Of a DNA stretch of 64,000 nt, positions 47,090 to 56,109 are shown piece after piece. Origin of the DNA: Buttiauxella gaviniae (GTDB lineage: Bacteria; Pseudomonadota; Gammaproteobacteria; Enterobacterales; Enterobacteriaceae); contig NZ_JBFMVT010000002.1 in NCBI RefSeq assembly GCF_040786275.1, forward strand, positions 3,348,001-3,412,000, given 5' to 3'. Numbering within the stretch: position 1 is the first letter of the stretch; every line of letters starts with the position of its first letter. Position numbers and translations under genes: made by a program. The notes under the pieces were generated by a model. It made no database searches. It had not been told where the DNA came from and was given only the letters and a program-made list of their open reading frames with translations.

Positions 47090-47989
47090 TCAGGAGGCGA
47101 ATAATGCCATCAGCAAAGGTGTCAGCAAACTCAGAATGAAGCCGTGAACGATTGCCGCCGGGACAATTTCCACGCCGCCGCTGCGCTGTAAAACGGGCAG
47201 GGTGAAGTCCATGGATGTTGCGCCACACAGACCAAGCGCGGTGGAGCGACTGCGGCGAAGCAGGCCGGGAATCAACATAATAGCGATAAGTTCGCGCGCT
47301 AAATCATTGAAAAATGAAGCGCTGCCAATTACCGGGCCGTAGGATTCCGTCATCAAAATACCCGACAGTGAATACCAGCCAAATCCTGATGCCATCGCTA
47401 ATCCTGCTTTGATGGGCAGGCCGAGAATAAAGGCGTTGATAATCCCACCCACCAGCGAGCTAGCTGCAACCACGACCGCAACAATCATGCCGCGGCGGTT
47501 AAGTACAATCTGTTTTAACGTCATGCCGCTATTACGGAGCTGCGTGCCCACCAGCAACAGCAGGAAGATCAGCGTGTATTCGCTGGCTTCGGTTGCGTGT
47601 TGCAGTAACGGCAAACCGGTCAGGCCAAGCAGGAAACCCATTACCACCACACCGCATAATTTTAGCGATTCCAGCGCCATCGCAATACGCGAAGGGAGCT
47701 TCTCCTGCAGGTGCTTGTGACGCCATGGCATGGAGCGTTCAAGCCAAAGTAAAGCCGCAGCATTACACAGAAGGATCACTACCACACTCACTGCCGCGTA
47801 ATGGAAAATCGCCAGCAGATTGCTCGCCAGGTTATCGAGAAAAGCGAGGCTGATGCCCATGAAGAATAAAATAACGTACACAATCCAGCTTAACAGACGG
47901 TTGATAAGCTTTAATAAGCTGGCTTGTTTCAGAGGAATCAGATAACCGGCGATGAGCGGCACTAAGATGATGAGCAATCCCGAAAACAT
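47090..47989 (-). CDS. lysO: LysO (YbjE), L-lysine exporter
   Basis: 299 residues, eight or so membrane helices of the DUF340/LysO family. Matches E. coli YbjE: FSGLLIILVPLIAGYLIPL, MALESLKLCGVVV, FGWYSLSGILMTES, GPVIGSASFFNDLAREL and LCGATSMDFTLPVLQ. It exports lysine and thialysine. The ATG at 47989 was preferred; an in-frame start 17 codons upstream (48040) is the alternative, and both have been annotated in relatives. ArgR control is known in E. coli; no clear box was found here. Confidence 0.93.
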   Translation of the reverse strand: MFSGLLIILVPLIAGYLIPLKQASLLKLINRLLSWIVYVILFFMGISLAFLDNLASNLLAIFHYAAVSVVVILLCNAAALLWLERSMPWRHKHLQEKLPSRIAMALESLKLCGVVVMGFLLGLTGLPLLQHATEASEYTLIFLLLLVGTQLRNSGMTLKQIVLNRRGMIVAVVVAASSLVGGIINAFILGLPIKAGLAMASGFGWYSLSGILMTESYGPVIGSASFFNDLARELIAIMLIPGLLRRSRSTALGLCGATSMDFTLPVLQRSGGVEIVPAAIVHGFILSLLTPLLMALFAS

Positions 47990-48111
47990 GGTGCGGACAA
48001 TCCTTGCAATAGAAGTAACGACGTCAGCCACACTACCCAAAGAAAGTGAATGAGTAAAGCTACGAAAAAAAAGGATTTTTATGCAGATTTGTTGTTGCTG
48101 AAAAATGATTT

Positions 48112-48139
48112 GCGTAGGGCAGATGGCTCCGCCCTACGC
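48112..48139. repeat. REP-like palindrome after aqpZ
   Basis: GCGTAGGGC (48112-48120) and GCCCTACGC (48131-48139) form a perfect 9-bp stem with a 10-base loop (agatggctcc). The sequence is of the GTAGGGCAGATgg REP type also seen near 6000. It lies 12 bp beyond the aqpZ stop, where it may stabilise or end the mRNA. Confidence 0.6.
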
Positions 48140-48151
48140 GAACAAAGCCGA

Positions 48152-48847
48152 TTAGTTACGTTTCTCTAACAAAGTGCGATAGATAACGCCACCCAGGATA
48201 CCGCCGACGATTGGCATTACCCAGAACAACCACAGTTGTTCAAGCGCCCAACCGCCCTGGAAAATAGCAACCGCAGTACTGCGCGCCGGGTTTACCGAGG
48301 TGTTGGTGACAGGAATGCTGATCAAGTGAATCAGCGTCAGCGCAAGGCCGATAGCAATTGGCGCAAAACCGGCTGGCGCAAACTTGTCGGTCGCGCCATG
48401 GATAACAATCAAGAAGCCGCAGGTTAATACGATTTCAATGATAATGGCTGACAGCATGGAATAATGGTCTGGGGAATGTTCGCCGTAACCATTCGAAGCA
48501 AAGCCGCTGGCCGCCGCATCAAAACCACTTTTTCCGCTGGCAATCAGATAGAGAATACCCGCTGCAACAATACCGCCAATCACTTGAGCAACAACGTAGC
48601 CAATCACCTCTTTTGCAGGGAAACGACCGCCCGCCCATAAACCGAGGGTGACAGCAGGGTTAAAGTGCCCGCCTGAAATATGCCCTACGGCATAAGCCAT
48701 CGTTAATACGGTTAAACCAAATGCTAATGCCACACCGGCAAACCCTATCCCCAATTCAGGATATGCCGCCGCCAGCACCGCACTACCACAACCACCAAAT
48801 ACCAACCAGAATGTGCCAAAGAATTCTGCTGCTAATTTCCTGAACAT
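48152..48847 (-). CDS. aqpZ: AqpZ, water channel aquaporin
   Basis: 231 residues, E. coli length. Six helices and the two aquaporin signature loops, HFNPAVTLG and [10 protein letters not shown], whose NPA motifs line the pore. The start ATG at 48847 has GAGG 6-7 bases upstream ([24 protein letters not shown]); codons further up are unsupported. It moves water across the inner membrane. Confidence 0.97.
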   Translation of the reverse strand: MFRKLAAEFFGTFWLVFGGCGSAVLAAAYPELGIGFAGVALAFGLTVLTMAYAVGHISGGHFNPAVTLGLWAGGRFPAKEVIGYVVAQVIGGIVAAGILYLIASGKSGFDAAASGFASNGYGEHSPDHYSMLSAIIIEIVLTCGFLIVIHGATDKFAPAGFAPIAIGLALTLIHLISIPVTNTSVNPARSTAVAIFQGGWALEQLWLFWVMPIVGGILGGVIYRTLLEKRN

Positions 48848-49096
48848 AACACCACCTCTGTATTTCAAAAAAGAATCACGGGCGAGGAAAATAAAAGCGC
48901 CTGCCCGATTATTGTTGGTTACCCCCTAAGAGGTGTGCCGCCAATAAAAAAGAGCAGTGATATTAATGAGTTCGCGTAGTCAGAACCAGTCTAATAGATT
49001 GGTATAAATTGATTTAGGGCAATGAGATGGCATTCCTTTACGAATATACACGCTGGAAGTATAGAAGATTTTTAATAAAGCAGGATTATTCTTACA

Positions 49097-49222
49097 TTAA
49101 TTATGTTTGGCGAAGGTTTCCCAGAAAATAGCTAATAAAAATAGCATGGTCATTATTAAAGCAAATAAAAATGGAAAATTGTGCCGTCGCCTGCTACGCG
49201 ATAAATAACGAGTGATGCGCAT
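49097..49222 (-). CDS. Candidate 41-residue single-pass membrane protein
   Basis: A small open frame with a basic N-terminus (MRITRYLSRSRRRHN), one hydrophobic span (about residues 16-36, FPFLFALIMTMLFLLAIFW) and a short polar tail ETFAKHN. That is a normal layout for small bacterial inner-membrane proteins. Against it: no clear ribosome site before the ATG at 49222 and no homologue that I recognise. The frame stays open to 49297 with a TTG, but that part overlaps an ERIC-like remnant. Divergent from ybjD. Confidence 0.35.
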   Translation of the reverse strand: MRITRYLSRSRRRHNFPFLFALIMTMLFLLAIFWETFAKHN

Positions 49223-49250
49223 CAGCAATTTTAAGTATGAAGGGTTTATA
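49215..49250. repeat. Possible ERIC right-end remnant
   Basis: AGCAATTTTAAGTATGAAGG followed by gtttata resembles the right end of ERIC (agcttgaagtatgacgggtata) and shares AAGTATGAAGGG exactly with the full ERIC copy at 42356-42476. The rest of the element is not recognisable. Confidence 0.4.
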
Positions 49251-49309
49251 CTCGAACGATACGGTGAGTTTGTGTCGGTAAGGAAAGCAACAGTCAATCT
49301 GGAGGGAGT

Positions 49310-50965
49310 ATGTTTCTCGAGCGGGTGGAGATTGTCGGATTCAGGGGTATTAACCGCCTTTCGTTAATGCTTGAGCAAAATAACGTCTTAATCGGCGAAA
49401 ACGCGTGGGGTAAATCCAGCCTGCTGGATGCACTGACTTTGTTGCTCTCGCCGAACGAAACGCTTTATCACTTCAGTCGGGATGATTTCTACTTTCCGCC
49501 GGGGGATGTGCAAGGGCGAGAACACCATTTACATATTGTGCTGACCTTTCGGGAAACCGCGCCGGGGCATCATCTTGGGCGGCGCTATCGTTCACTGTCA
49601 CCGGTTTGGGTCGAGGGCAACGATGGTTTTCAGCGCATCATGTATCGGCTGGTGGGAGAGTTGGCGGAAGATGGCTCGATTGTGACCGTGCGTAGCTTTC
49701 TTGATAACAAAGGCCATGCCGTCGAGCTGGATGAAATTGATAATCTGGCGAAACAAATTACCCGTCTCAATCCGGTGCTGCGCTTGCGAGATGCCCGCTT
49801 TATGCGCCGGTTGCGAAACGACAGTTTGCCAGCTTTACCCGACACGGAAATGACTGCCCGCCAGCTTGATTTCCTGGCTCGCGAGTTGGTATCCCGCCCG
49901 CAGAATCTCACCGATGCTCAGTTGCGCCAGGGGTTATCGGCGATGGTGCAGTTGCTGGAGCACTATTTTTCCGAACAGGGCGCGGCGGCCCATCATCGTT
50001 TAATGCGGCGTCGCTCGCATGATGAACAGCGGAGTTGGCGCTATCTGGACATCATCAACCGCATGATAGACAAACCCAACAGCCGCGCTCACCGCATGAT
50101 TTTGCTGGGTATGTTCTCCACGTTGCTACAGGCAAAAGGCAGCGTGGCGCTGGATAAAGATGCGCGTCCCTTGTTGCTGGTGGAAGATCCTGAAACGCGT
50201 CTACACCCCATCATGTTGTCGGTGGCCTGGCATTTATTAAACCTGCTGCCGCTGCAAAAAATCACCACCACCAATTCGGGCGAGCTGTTATCGCTCACGC
50301 CAGTGGAACACGTCTGCCGCCTGGTGCGTGAATCGTCAAAAGTTACTGCCTGGCGGCTCGGCCCCGGCGGTATGAATGCTGAAGATAGCCGCCGAATCGC
50401 GTTTCATATTCGCTTTAACCGCGCTTCATCGCTGTTTGCTCGCTGTTGGCTGTTAGTCGAAGGGGAAACGGAAGTCTGGGTAATGAACGAACTGGCGCGT
50501 CAGTGCGGGCACCATTTCGATGCTGAAGGGGTGAAGGTGATTGAGTTTGCGCAGTCGGGTCTACGTCCTCTGATCAAATTTGCGCGACGAATGGGTATTG
50601 AATGGCATGTACTGGTGGATGGTGATGAAGCCGGGAAAAAATATGCGGCCACGGTGCGCGGTATTCTGGAAAACGACCGTGACCAGGAGCGCGATCACTT
50701 AACGATGCTGCCTGCGATGGACATGGAACACTTTATGTACCGTCAGGGTTTTGCAGATGTCTATCATCGCGTAGCAATGATTCCTGAAAATGTGCCGATG
50801 AATATGCGTCGCATCATTGTGAAAGCCATCCATCGCTCTTCTAAACCCGATTTGGCGATTGAAGTGGCGATGGAGGCCGGAAGGCGGGGCGTGGATGCTG
50901 TCCCGTCGCTACTGCGCAAAATGTTCTCAAGAGTCCTGTGGCTTGCGCGTGGCCGGGCTGATTAG
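49310..50965 (+). CDS. ybjD: YbjD, OLD-family ATPase/TOPRIM nuclease-like protein
   Basis: 551 residues, E. coli 552. N-terminal ABC/SMC-like ATPase with Walker A GENAWGKSSL (about 29-38) and Walker B-like LLLVEDPETRLHP near 285. The C-terminal TOPRIM domain has LLVEGETE (catalytic Glu) and HVLVDGDEAGKKY (DxD) near 440. OLD proteins are ATP-linked nucleases, some in phage defence; YbjD itself is a chromosomal, widely conserved member with unknown role. No gajB- or RT-type partner is adjacent. GGAGGGAG stands 4-5 bases before the ATG. Confidence 0.92.
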   Translation: MFLERVEIVGFRGINRLSLMLEQNNVLIGENAWGKSSLLDALTLLLSPNETLYHFSRDDFYFPPGDVQGREHHLHIVLTFRETAPGHHLGRRYRSLSPVWVEGNDGFQRIMYRLVGELAEDGSIVTVRSFLDNKGHAVELDEIDNLAKQITRLNPVLRLRDARFMRRLRNDSLPALPDTEMTARQLDFLARELVSRPQNLTDAQLRQGLSAMVQLLEHYFSEQGAAAHHRLMRRRSHDEQRSWRYLDIINRMIDKPNSRAHRMILLGMFSTLLQAKGSVALDKDARPLLLVEDPETRLHPIMLSVAWHLLNLLPLQKITTTNSGELLSLTPVEHVCRLVRESSKVTAWRLGPGGMNAEDSRRIAFHIRFNRASSLFARCWLLVEGETEVWVMNELARQCGHHFDAEGVKVIEFAQSGLRPLIKFARRMGIEWHVLVDGDEAGKKYAATVRGILENDRDQERDHLTMLPAMDMEHFMYRQGFADVYHRVAMIPENVPMNMRRIIVKAIHRSSKPDLAIEVAMEAGRRGVDAVPSLLRKMFSRVLWLARGRAD

Positions 50966-50978
50966 CCCGACTGTTTAC

Positions 50979-51926
50979 CTAAAGCTGATGCGCAATTTGT
51001 GTTGTCATATCGTCTAGCAAACCGTAGCGGCGGCGGTACTCTGCTCGTTTTTTACTGGCGATCTCTTCAATCGGTTTACGTGCTACACCCATTGGTAGAG
51101 CAAACAGCCCATCAGGCAATAGTTCACCGCCCATTGATGCCCAAAAACTGTCGTAATCGGCGTGCATTTTATCTTTTTTCTTTTTCCAGTAACGCCACGA
51201 GCGATAGATATGTGCGCTGTTACTGACCGCCAAAATTTGACTTACCCCTAAATGACGCGCGAGCTGGCAGGCCGCCTCCAGCGCCAGACGTTTCGGGAAC
51301 AGGCCATGGCACGCTTTGGTCGCAAGCTGTATATATTCATGGGGGATATCATTTTTGGCCCCTTGCAGGCCGCCAATAAGCAAGGTGAATTTTCCCTGGT
51401 ATTCGCACAGCGTGAAGGTTAATTCAGTTAGCACCACGCCATCTTGTCGGGTGAGGGTGATTGTCGCTTCCCCCTCTTTATCAAGATTGGCGAGAGCGCA
51501 TAAATCAAGATGGTAGAAGTTCTCATCTTTACCCGTTATTGTTGCCAGACGCGCGCCGTGGGCTGAATAGTGCTGCTGTAACAAGCGCTCAGGCAGTTTG
51601 TGGCTTATGGCGTGATAGTGGAAAGACAATGCATTAACCGCATCCTTACGGGTAAAATTTGCCGTTAAATAGGGACGATGAGCGCGACATGGCAAGCCTG
51701 GCTGCGCGGTTAGCAGCTTTTCCAGCATTGGGTGATGCGATAATTCATTCAATAAATGGGTGGTGGTCAGCGGGGTTGCCAGTGAACGCAGGACAAACTT
51801 CCGACGATAAGCCGGGTTCTGCCACGCACTTCCTGGCATCCAGTGTCCTTTTGCTAAAGAAAGAAACAACTGCCAACCATTGAGTTGGGTTGTTGATGTA
51901 AATTCGTTGACGGCAACTGGCAACAT
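50979..51926 (-). CDS. ybjX: YbjX, VirK-family DUF535 protein
   Basis: 315 residues, somewhat shorter than E. coli YbjX (330). DUF535/VirK family: GEATITLTRQDGVVLTELTFTLCEYQGKFTL, LIGGLQGAKNDIPHEYIQLATKACHGLFPKRL and KKRAEYRRRYGLLDDM. In Salmonella, relatives (ybjX/somA, virK) are PhoP-regulated and linked to outer-membrane lipid A modification and resistance to host peptides. Convergent with ybjD (13 bp gap) and divergent from macA. Start ATG has a weak ribosome site. Confidence 0.88.
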   Translation of the reverse strand: MLPVAVNEFTSTTQLNGWQLFLSLAKGHWMPGSAWQNPAYRRKFVLRSLATPLTTTHLLNELSHHPMLEKLLTAQPGLPCRAHRPYLTANFTRKDAVNALSFHYHAISHKLPERLLQQHYSAHGARLATITGKDENFYHLDLCALANLDKEGEATITLTRQDGVVLTELTFTLCEYQGKFTLLIGGLQGAKNDIPHEYIQLATKACHGLFPKRLALEAACQLARHLGVSQILAVSNSAHIYRSWRYWKKKKDKMHADYDSFWASMGGELLPDGLFALPMGVARKPIEEIASKKRAEYRRRYGLLDDMTTQIAHQL

Positions 51927-52022
51927 GATTGAGACCCGGTTGAGAAGTGGTGATGTAATTTCACCACCTGGAAGCTCAACGAACGTTCAATCATGGGCAG
52001 GCCGCTAGCGGCTTATGACTTT

Positions 52023-52039
52023 TGTTGAGACTTTATTTA
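52023..52039 (+). promoter_or_regulatory. Candidate PhoP box between ybjX and macA
   Basis: TGTTGA-GACTT-TATTTA: two hexamers separated by five bases, each one mismatch from the PhoP direct repeat (T/G)GTTTA-N5-(T/G)GTTTA. It lies 28 bp before the macA ATG. Salmonella macAB and ybjX are known PhoP targets, so the location is meaningful, but the match is imperfect. Confidence 0.35.
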
Positions 52040-52066
52040 ATTAGCCAGTCTTTTTGCAGGATACCT

Positions 52067-53182
52067 ATGAGATTCAAGGGAAAAATAAAAAAACGTTATT
52101 GGCTTCTGGGCCTGTTGATTCTGTTGTTGGGCATCTGGCTTTGGCAATTCCTTAACGCGCCAGCGCCGGTTTATCAGACCATGATTGTGCGCAAAGGCGA
52201 GCTGCAACAAAGCGTGCTAGCGACGGGAAAATTGGATGCATTGCGCAAAGTTGACGTTGGCGCTCAGGTGAGTGGGCAGCTTAAAACGTTGTCGGTGAAT
52301 ATCGGCGATAAGGTGAAGAAAGATCAGCTGTTGGGGGTAATCGATCCCGAACAGGCGCAGAACCAGATTAAAGAAGTTGAGGCCACGTTGATGGAGTTGC
52401 GTGCCCAGCGCCGCCAGGCCGAGGCACAGGCTAAGCTCGCGCAAGTCACGTTAAATCGCCAGCGTGCGTTGGCAAAAACCCAGGCCATTTCACAACAGGA
52501 TCTGGACACTGCGGTCACCGATCTGGAAGTCAGGCAGGCACAAATCGGGACTATTGATGCGCAAATTAAACGTAATCAGGCCTCTTTAGATACCGCAAAA
52601 ACCAATCTCGATTACACGCAGATTGTTGCGCCAATGGCCGGTGAAGTGACTGAAATTACCACCAAACAGGGCCAGACGGTCATTGCAGCCCAGCAGGCGC
52701 CAAACATTCTGACCCTTGCCGATCTCAGTACGATGCTGGTGAAAGCGCAGGTTTCGGAAGCTGATGTGATTCATCTTAAACCTGGCCAAAAAGCGTGGTT
52801 TACGGTGCTTGGCGATCCGCTGACGCGCTATGAAGGGGTGCTGATCGATATTCTCCCTACGCCTGTAAAAGTGAACGATGCGATTTTCTATAACGCCCGG
52901 TTTGAAGTGCCGAACCCGAAAGGCGTGCTGCGCCTGGAGATGACGGCCCAGGTGCATATTCAACTCGGTGGCGTAAAAGACGTGTTAACTGTTCCGCTTG
53001 CAGCACTTGGCGAGCCGGTTGGCGATAACCGCTACAAAGTGTCGGTTTTACGCAACGGCGAAACCCGGGATCGCGAAATTACTATCGGCATGCGGAACGA
53101 TACACAGGTGCAGGTGGCAACCGGTTTGACTGAAGGCGAAGAAGTGGTGATAGGTAAATCCACCGCCGGGAGCGCCCCATGA
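52067..53182 (+). CDS. macA: MacA, membrane fusion protein of the MacAB-TolC exporter
   Basis: 371 residues, E. coli length. One N-terminal membrane helix (about 10-27, [17 protein letters not shown]), then a lipoyl/barrel domain split by a long coiled-coil hairpin (about 85-180, Ala/Gln/Arg-rich). It couples MacB to TolC. AGGA lies 6 bases before the ATG at 52067. Its stop overlaps the macB ATG by 4 bases. Confidence 0.95.
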   Translation: MRFKGKIKKRYWLLGLLILLLGIWLWQFLNAPAPVYQTMIVRKGELQQSVLATGKLDALRKVDVGAQVSGQLKTLSVNIGDKVKKDQLLGVIDPEQAQNQIKEVEATLMELRAQRRQAEAQAKLAQVTLNRQRALAKTQAISQQDLDTAVTDLEVRQAQIGTIDAQIKRNQASLDTAKTNLDYTQIVAPMAGEVTEITTKQGQTVIAAQQAPNILTLADLSTMLVKAQVSEADVIHLKPGQKAWFTVLGDPLTRYEGVLIDILPTPVKVNDAIFYNARFEVPNPKGVLRLEMTAQVHIQLGGVKDVLTVPLAALGEPVGDNRYKVSVLRNGETRDREITIGMRNDTQVQVATGLTEGEEVVIGKSTAGSAP

Positions 53183-55125
53183 CGGCACTGCTTGAGCTGC
53201 GGGATATTCGTCGTAGCTATCCGTCGGGAGACGAGCAAGTTGAGGTGCTAAAAGGTATTAACATCACCATTGAAGCGGGTGAGATGGTGGCGATTGTCGG
53301 GGCGTCAGGTTCTGGTAAATCGACGCTGATGAACATTCTCGGCTGCCTCGATAAACCCTCCAGCGGTAGCTACAAAGTGGCGGGGCAGGATACCGCATTG
53401 CTTGATAGTGACGCCCTGGCAACGTTACGCCGCGAACACTTTGGATTTATCTTCCAGCGCTATCACTTGCTCTCGCATCTGAACGCTACGCAAAACGTCG
53501 AAGTGCCCGCCGTGTATGCGGGTACCGCGCGGGTTTATCGCCAGCAAAGAGCGCGGGCGTTGCTGATGCGTCTGGGGCTTTCCGAGCGTGTGGATTACCT
53601 GCCTTCGCAGCTTTCAGGCGGCCAGCAGCAGCGTGTGAGTATTGCCCGTGCGCTGATGAACGGCGGTCAGGTGATTCTTGCCGATGAACCGACAGGGGCG
53701 CTGGATAGCCATTCGGGCGAAGAAGTGATGGCAACGCTCAAGCAGCTACGTGAGCAGGGGCATACCGTCATTATTGTGACCCATGACCCGACCATTGCCG
53801 CCCAGGCGCAGCGTGTTATTGAAATTCGTGACGGCGAAATTATCAGTAACCCGCCGTCGGTGGTTCAGGAATCTGCCGCGCAGAAAGAGGTGAAACCTCA
53901 GCCCGCTAATTCACCCTTCCAGCAAACGATCAGCAGTTTTCGGGAGGCCTTTACCATGGCGTGGCTTGCGCTGGCGGCCAACAAAATGCGTACGCTGCTG
54001 ACCATGCTAGGGATCATTATTGGTATCGCCTCGGTGGTGTCGATTGTGATTGTCGGCGATGCGGCAAAGCAGATGGTGCTTGAGGATATTCGGTCAATTG
54101 GGACTAACACGATTGATGTCTATCCGGGTAAAGATTTTGGCGACGACGACCCGCAATACCAGCAGGCGTTGAAATACGATGATTTGGCGGCAATCAGCCA
54201 ACAGCCGTGGGTGAGCTCAGCGACACCGGCGTTGTCGAGTAATTTGCGCGTGCGCTATGGCAACGTCGATGCTGCCGCGAGCGTTAACGGCGTTAGCAGC
54301 CAATATTTTAATGTTTACGGTATGACCTTCAGCGAAGGTACTACGTTTAACGACGAGCAACTGGCGGGGCGTGCACAGGTTGTCGTGCTCGACAGCAATA
54401 CCAAACGCCAGCTATTCCCTGATAAAGCCAATGTGGTGGGGGAAATTGTACTGGTGGGGAATATGCCCGCGACGGTAATTGGTGTGGCGCAGGAGAAGCA
54501 GTCGATGTTTGGCAGCAGTAAAATCCTCCGCGTCTGGTTGCCGTATAACACGATGGCCGGTCGGGTGATGGGGCAAAGCTGGCTGAACTCCATTACGGTG
54601 CGCGTCAAAGAGGGCTATAACAGCCACGAAGCCGAGCAGCAGCTCAATCGTTTATTGCAGTTACGTCACAGCAAGAAAGATTTTTTCACCTACAACATGG
54701 ATGGTCTGTTGAAAACGGCGGAAAAGACCACACGTACTCTTCAGATGTTCCTGACATTGGTGGCGGTGATTTCCTTGTTGGTGGGCGGTATCGGCGTGAT
54801 GAATATTATGCTGGTGTCGGTTACCGAGCGTACCAAAGAGATTGGTATTCGTATGGCGGTAGGCGCGCGTGCCAGCGACGTATTGCAGCAGTTTTTGATT
54901 GAGGCCGTGTTGGTGTGCCTGGTTGGCGGCGCGTTAGGGATTTCGTTATCGCTGCTGATCGCCTTTACGTTACAGCTAGTTTTACCCGGCTGGCAGATTG
55001 GTTTTTCGCCGATGGCGCTGCTAACGGCGTTTGCCTGTTCTACCGCGACAGGGATTATTTTTGGCTGGCTACCGGCGAGAAATGCCGCAAGACTGAACCC
55101 TATTGATGCGCTTGCGCGTGAATAA
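53179..55125 (+). CDS. macB: MacB, macrolide/enterotoxin ABC exporter
   Basis: 648 residues. N-terminal ATPase: Walker [10 protein letters not shown] near 41-49, signature LSGGQQQR, Walker [13 protein letters not shown], then a membrane helix (about 275-295), a large periplasmic domain, and three C-terminal helices (FtsX type, [31 protein letters not shown]). It exports macrolides, haem precursors and enterotoxin II through MacA-TolC by a mechanotransmission mechanism. Confidence 0.96.
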   Translation: MTALLELRDIRRSYPSGDEQVEVLKGINITIEAGEMVAIVGASGSGKSTLMNILGCLDKPSSGSYKVAGQDTALLDSDALATLRREHFGFIFQRYHLLSHLNATQNVEVPAVYAGTARVYRQQRARALLMRLGLSERVDYLPSQLSGGQQQRVSIARALMNGGQVILADEPTGALDSHSGEEVMATLKQLREQGHTVIIVTHDPTIAAQAQRVIEIRDGEIISNPPSVVQESAAQKEVKPQPANSPFQQTISSFREAFTMAWLALAANKMRTLLTMLGIIIGIASVVSIVIVGDAAKQMVLEDIRSIGTNTIDVYPGKDFGDDDPQYQQALKYDDLAAISQQPWVSSATPALSSNLRVRYGNVDAAASVNGVSSQYFNVYGMTFSEGTTFNDEQLAGRAQVVVLDSNTKRQLFPDKANVVGEIVLVGNMPATVIGVAQEKQSMFGSSKILRVWLPYNTMAGRVMGQSWLNSITVRVKEGYNSHEAEQQLNRLLQLRHSKKDFFTYNMDGLLKTAEKTTRTLQMFLTLVAVISLLVGGIGVMNIMLVSVTERTKEIGIRMAVGARASDVLQQFLIEAVLVCLVGGALGISLSLLIAFTLQLVLPGWQIGFSPMALLTAFACSTATGIIFGWLPARNAARLNPIDALARE

Positions 55126-55154
55126 TTTCATCTGAGGTATGACGTTTGGTTATA

Positions 55155-55183
55155 AAAATGCCAGCCGATGGGCTGGCATTTTG
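55155..55183. terminator. Bidirectional terminator between macB and cspD
   Basis: TGCCAGCC (55159-55166) pairs with GGCTGGCA (55171-55178), loop of four, flanked by AAAA and TTTT. Convergent genes on both sides use it. Confidence 0.88.
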
Positions 55184-55213
55184 ACCTCACGATGTACACA
55201 ATGAAACAAAAGG

Positions 55214-55438
55214 TCAGGCGACCGCTGCTTCGAGCTCCAGAGGCACGATCAAACTGGCGTGATTGCCTTTTGGCCCCTGATGTACATCAAACCTGACAGT
55301 TTGTCCGGCTTTAAGCGTTCTGTAACCATCCATCTGAATGGTGGAGTAATGTGCGAAGATATCTTCGCCACCGCCTTCAGGGCAGATAAAACCGAACCCT
55401 TTGGCATTATTGAACCATTTAACTGTACCCGTCTCCAT
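55214..55438 (-). CDS. cspD: CspD, cold-shock-domain inhibitor of DNA replication
   Basis: 74 residues, E. coli length. Cold-shock domain with RNP1 KGFGFICPE and RNP2-like DIFAHYSTI. E. coli CspD is made in stationary phase and in starvation, dimerises and blocks replication by binding single-stranded DNA. The ATG at 55438 (METGTVKWFNN, AAGGATG upstream) was chosen; codons upstream are unsupported. Divergent from clpS. Confidence 0.97.
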   Translation of the reverse strand: METGTVKWFNNAKGFGFICPEGGGEDIFAHYSTIQMDGYRTLKAGQTVRFDVHQGPKGNHASLIVPLELEAAVA

Positions 55439-55761
55439 GCTTCTACATCCTTCGTAAATCTTATAAGTGAGATGGAATGAACCGGTGGATGAGGGCGGGC
55501 TGTTCAAAACCTCGCCAGCTCACGCTTGTACAATGTAGATAATTTAACCATGTCGTCAAGCGTTCCACGGGGGGGTAAGAATGAAAATGAATCAAAATTT
55601 TGAAGCAGTTAACGCTATTGTGATTAATGTGACAGAGCTCTCGCAAATCAATCGCCGACTGTTTTGAACACGATGAGTCACGTTAACTGAAAGCGTATTA
55701 CACTCAACCTATGGGCTTCGCCTTAATGACAATGGGCGATTAAACATGATGACGATTTGCA
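55439..55761. other. cspD-clpS divergent intergenic region, 323 bp
   Basis: Control region for cspD and for clpS-clpA. No operator, RNA gene or real small ORF was recognised. The clpS ATG has only a weak ribosome site, as judged from the sequence before 55762. Confidence 0.45.
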
Positions 55762-56082
55762 ATGGGTAAGACGAACGATTGGTTGGATTTTGACCAGGTA
55801 GTGGGTGATAAACTGCGCGAAGCGCTAAAACCACCTTCAATGTATAAAGTGATGTTAATGAACGATGACTACACGCCGATGGAATTTGTTATTGACGTGC
55901 TGCAAAAGTTCTTTTCTTATGATGTAGAACGTGCAACGCAATTGATGCTCACTGTGCACTATCAGGGTAAAGCTATCTGTGGCATTTTTACTGCAGAAGT
56001 GGCGGAAACCAAAGTCGCGTTAGTGAATCAGTATGCAAGGGAGCATGAGCATCCGTTGCTGTGTACGCTAGAAAAAGCCTGA
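55762..56082 (+). CDS. clpS: ClpS, N-end-rule adaptor of ClpAP
   Basis: 106 residues, E. coli length. The N-degron pocket is in [20 protein letters not shown] and [21 protein letters not shown] (including the His that recognises the amino group). It delivers proteins starting with Leu, Phe, Tyr or Trp to ClpA. It starts 27 bp before clpA's ATG region and the two form one operon. Aat, coded 3 kb downstream, adds such N-terminal residues. Confidence 0.97.
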   Translation: MGKTNDWLDFDQVVGDKLREALKPPSMYKVMLMNDDYTPMEFVIDVLQKFFSYDVERATQLMLTVHYQGKAICGIFTAEVAETKVALVNQYAREHEHPLLCTLEKA

Positions 56083-56109
56083 AGAAGGCAAAATTTGGGG
56101 GAGGTGCCT

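Larger units (their letters stand above)
48848..49309. other. aqpZ-ybjD divergent intergenic region, 462 bp
   Basis: AT-rich. The aqpZ-proximal half (48848-49095) shows nothing coding. The other half holds a candidate 41-codon membrane-protein ORF on the minus strand and a short sequence like the right end of ERIC (49215-49250). The ybjD ribosome site GGAGGGAG lies at its edge. Confidence 0.5.
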
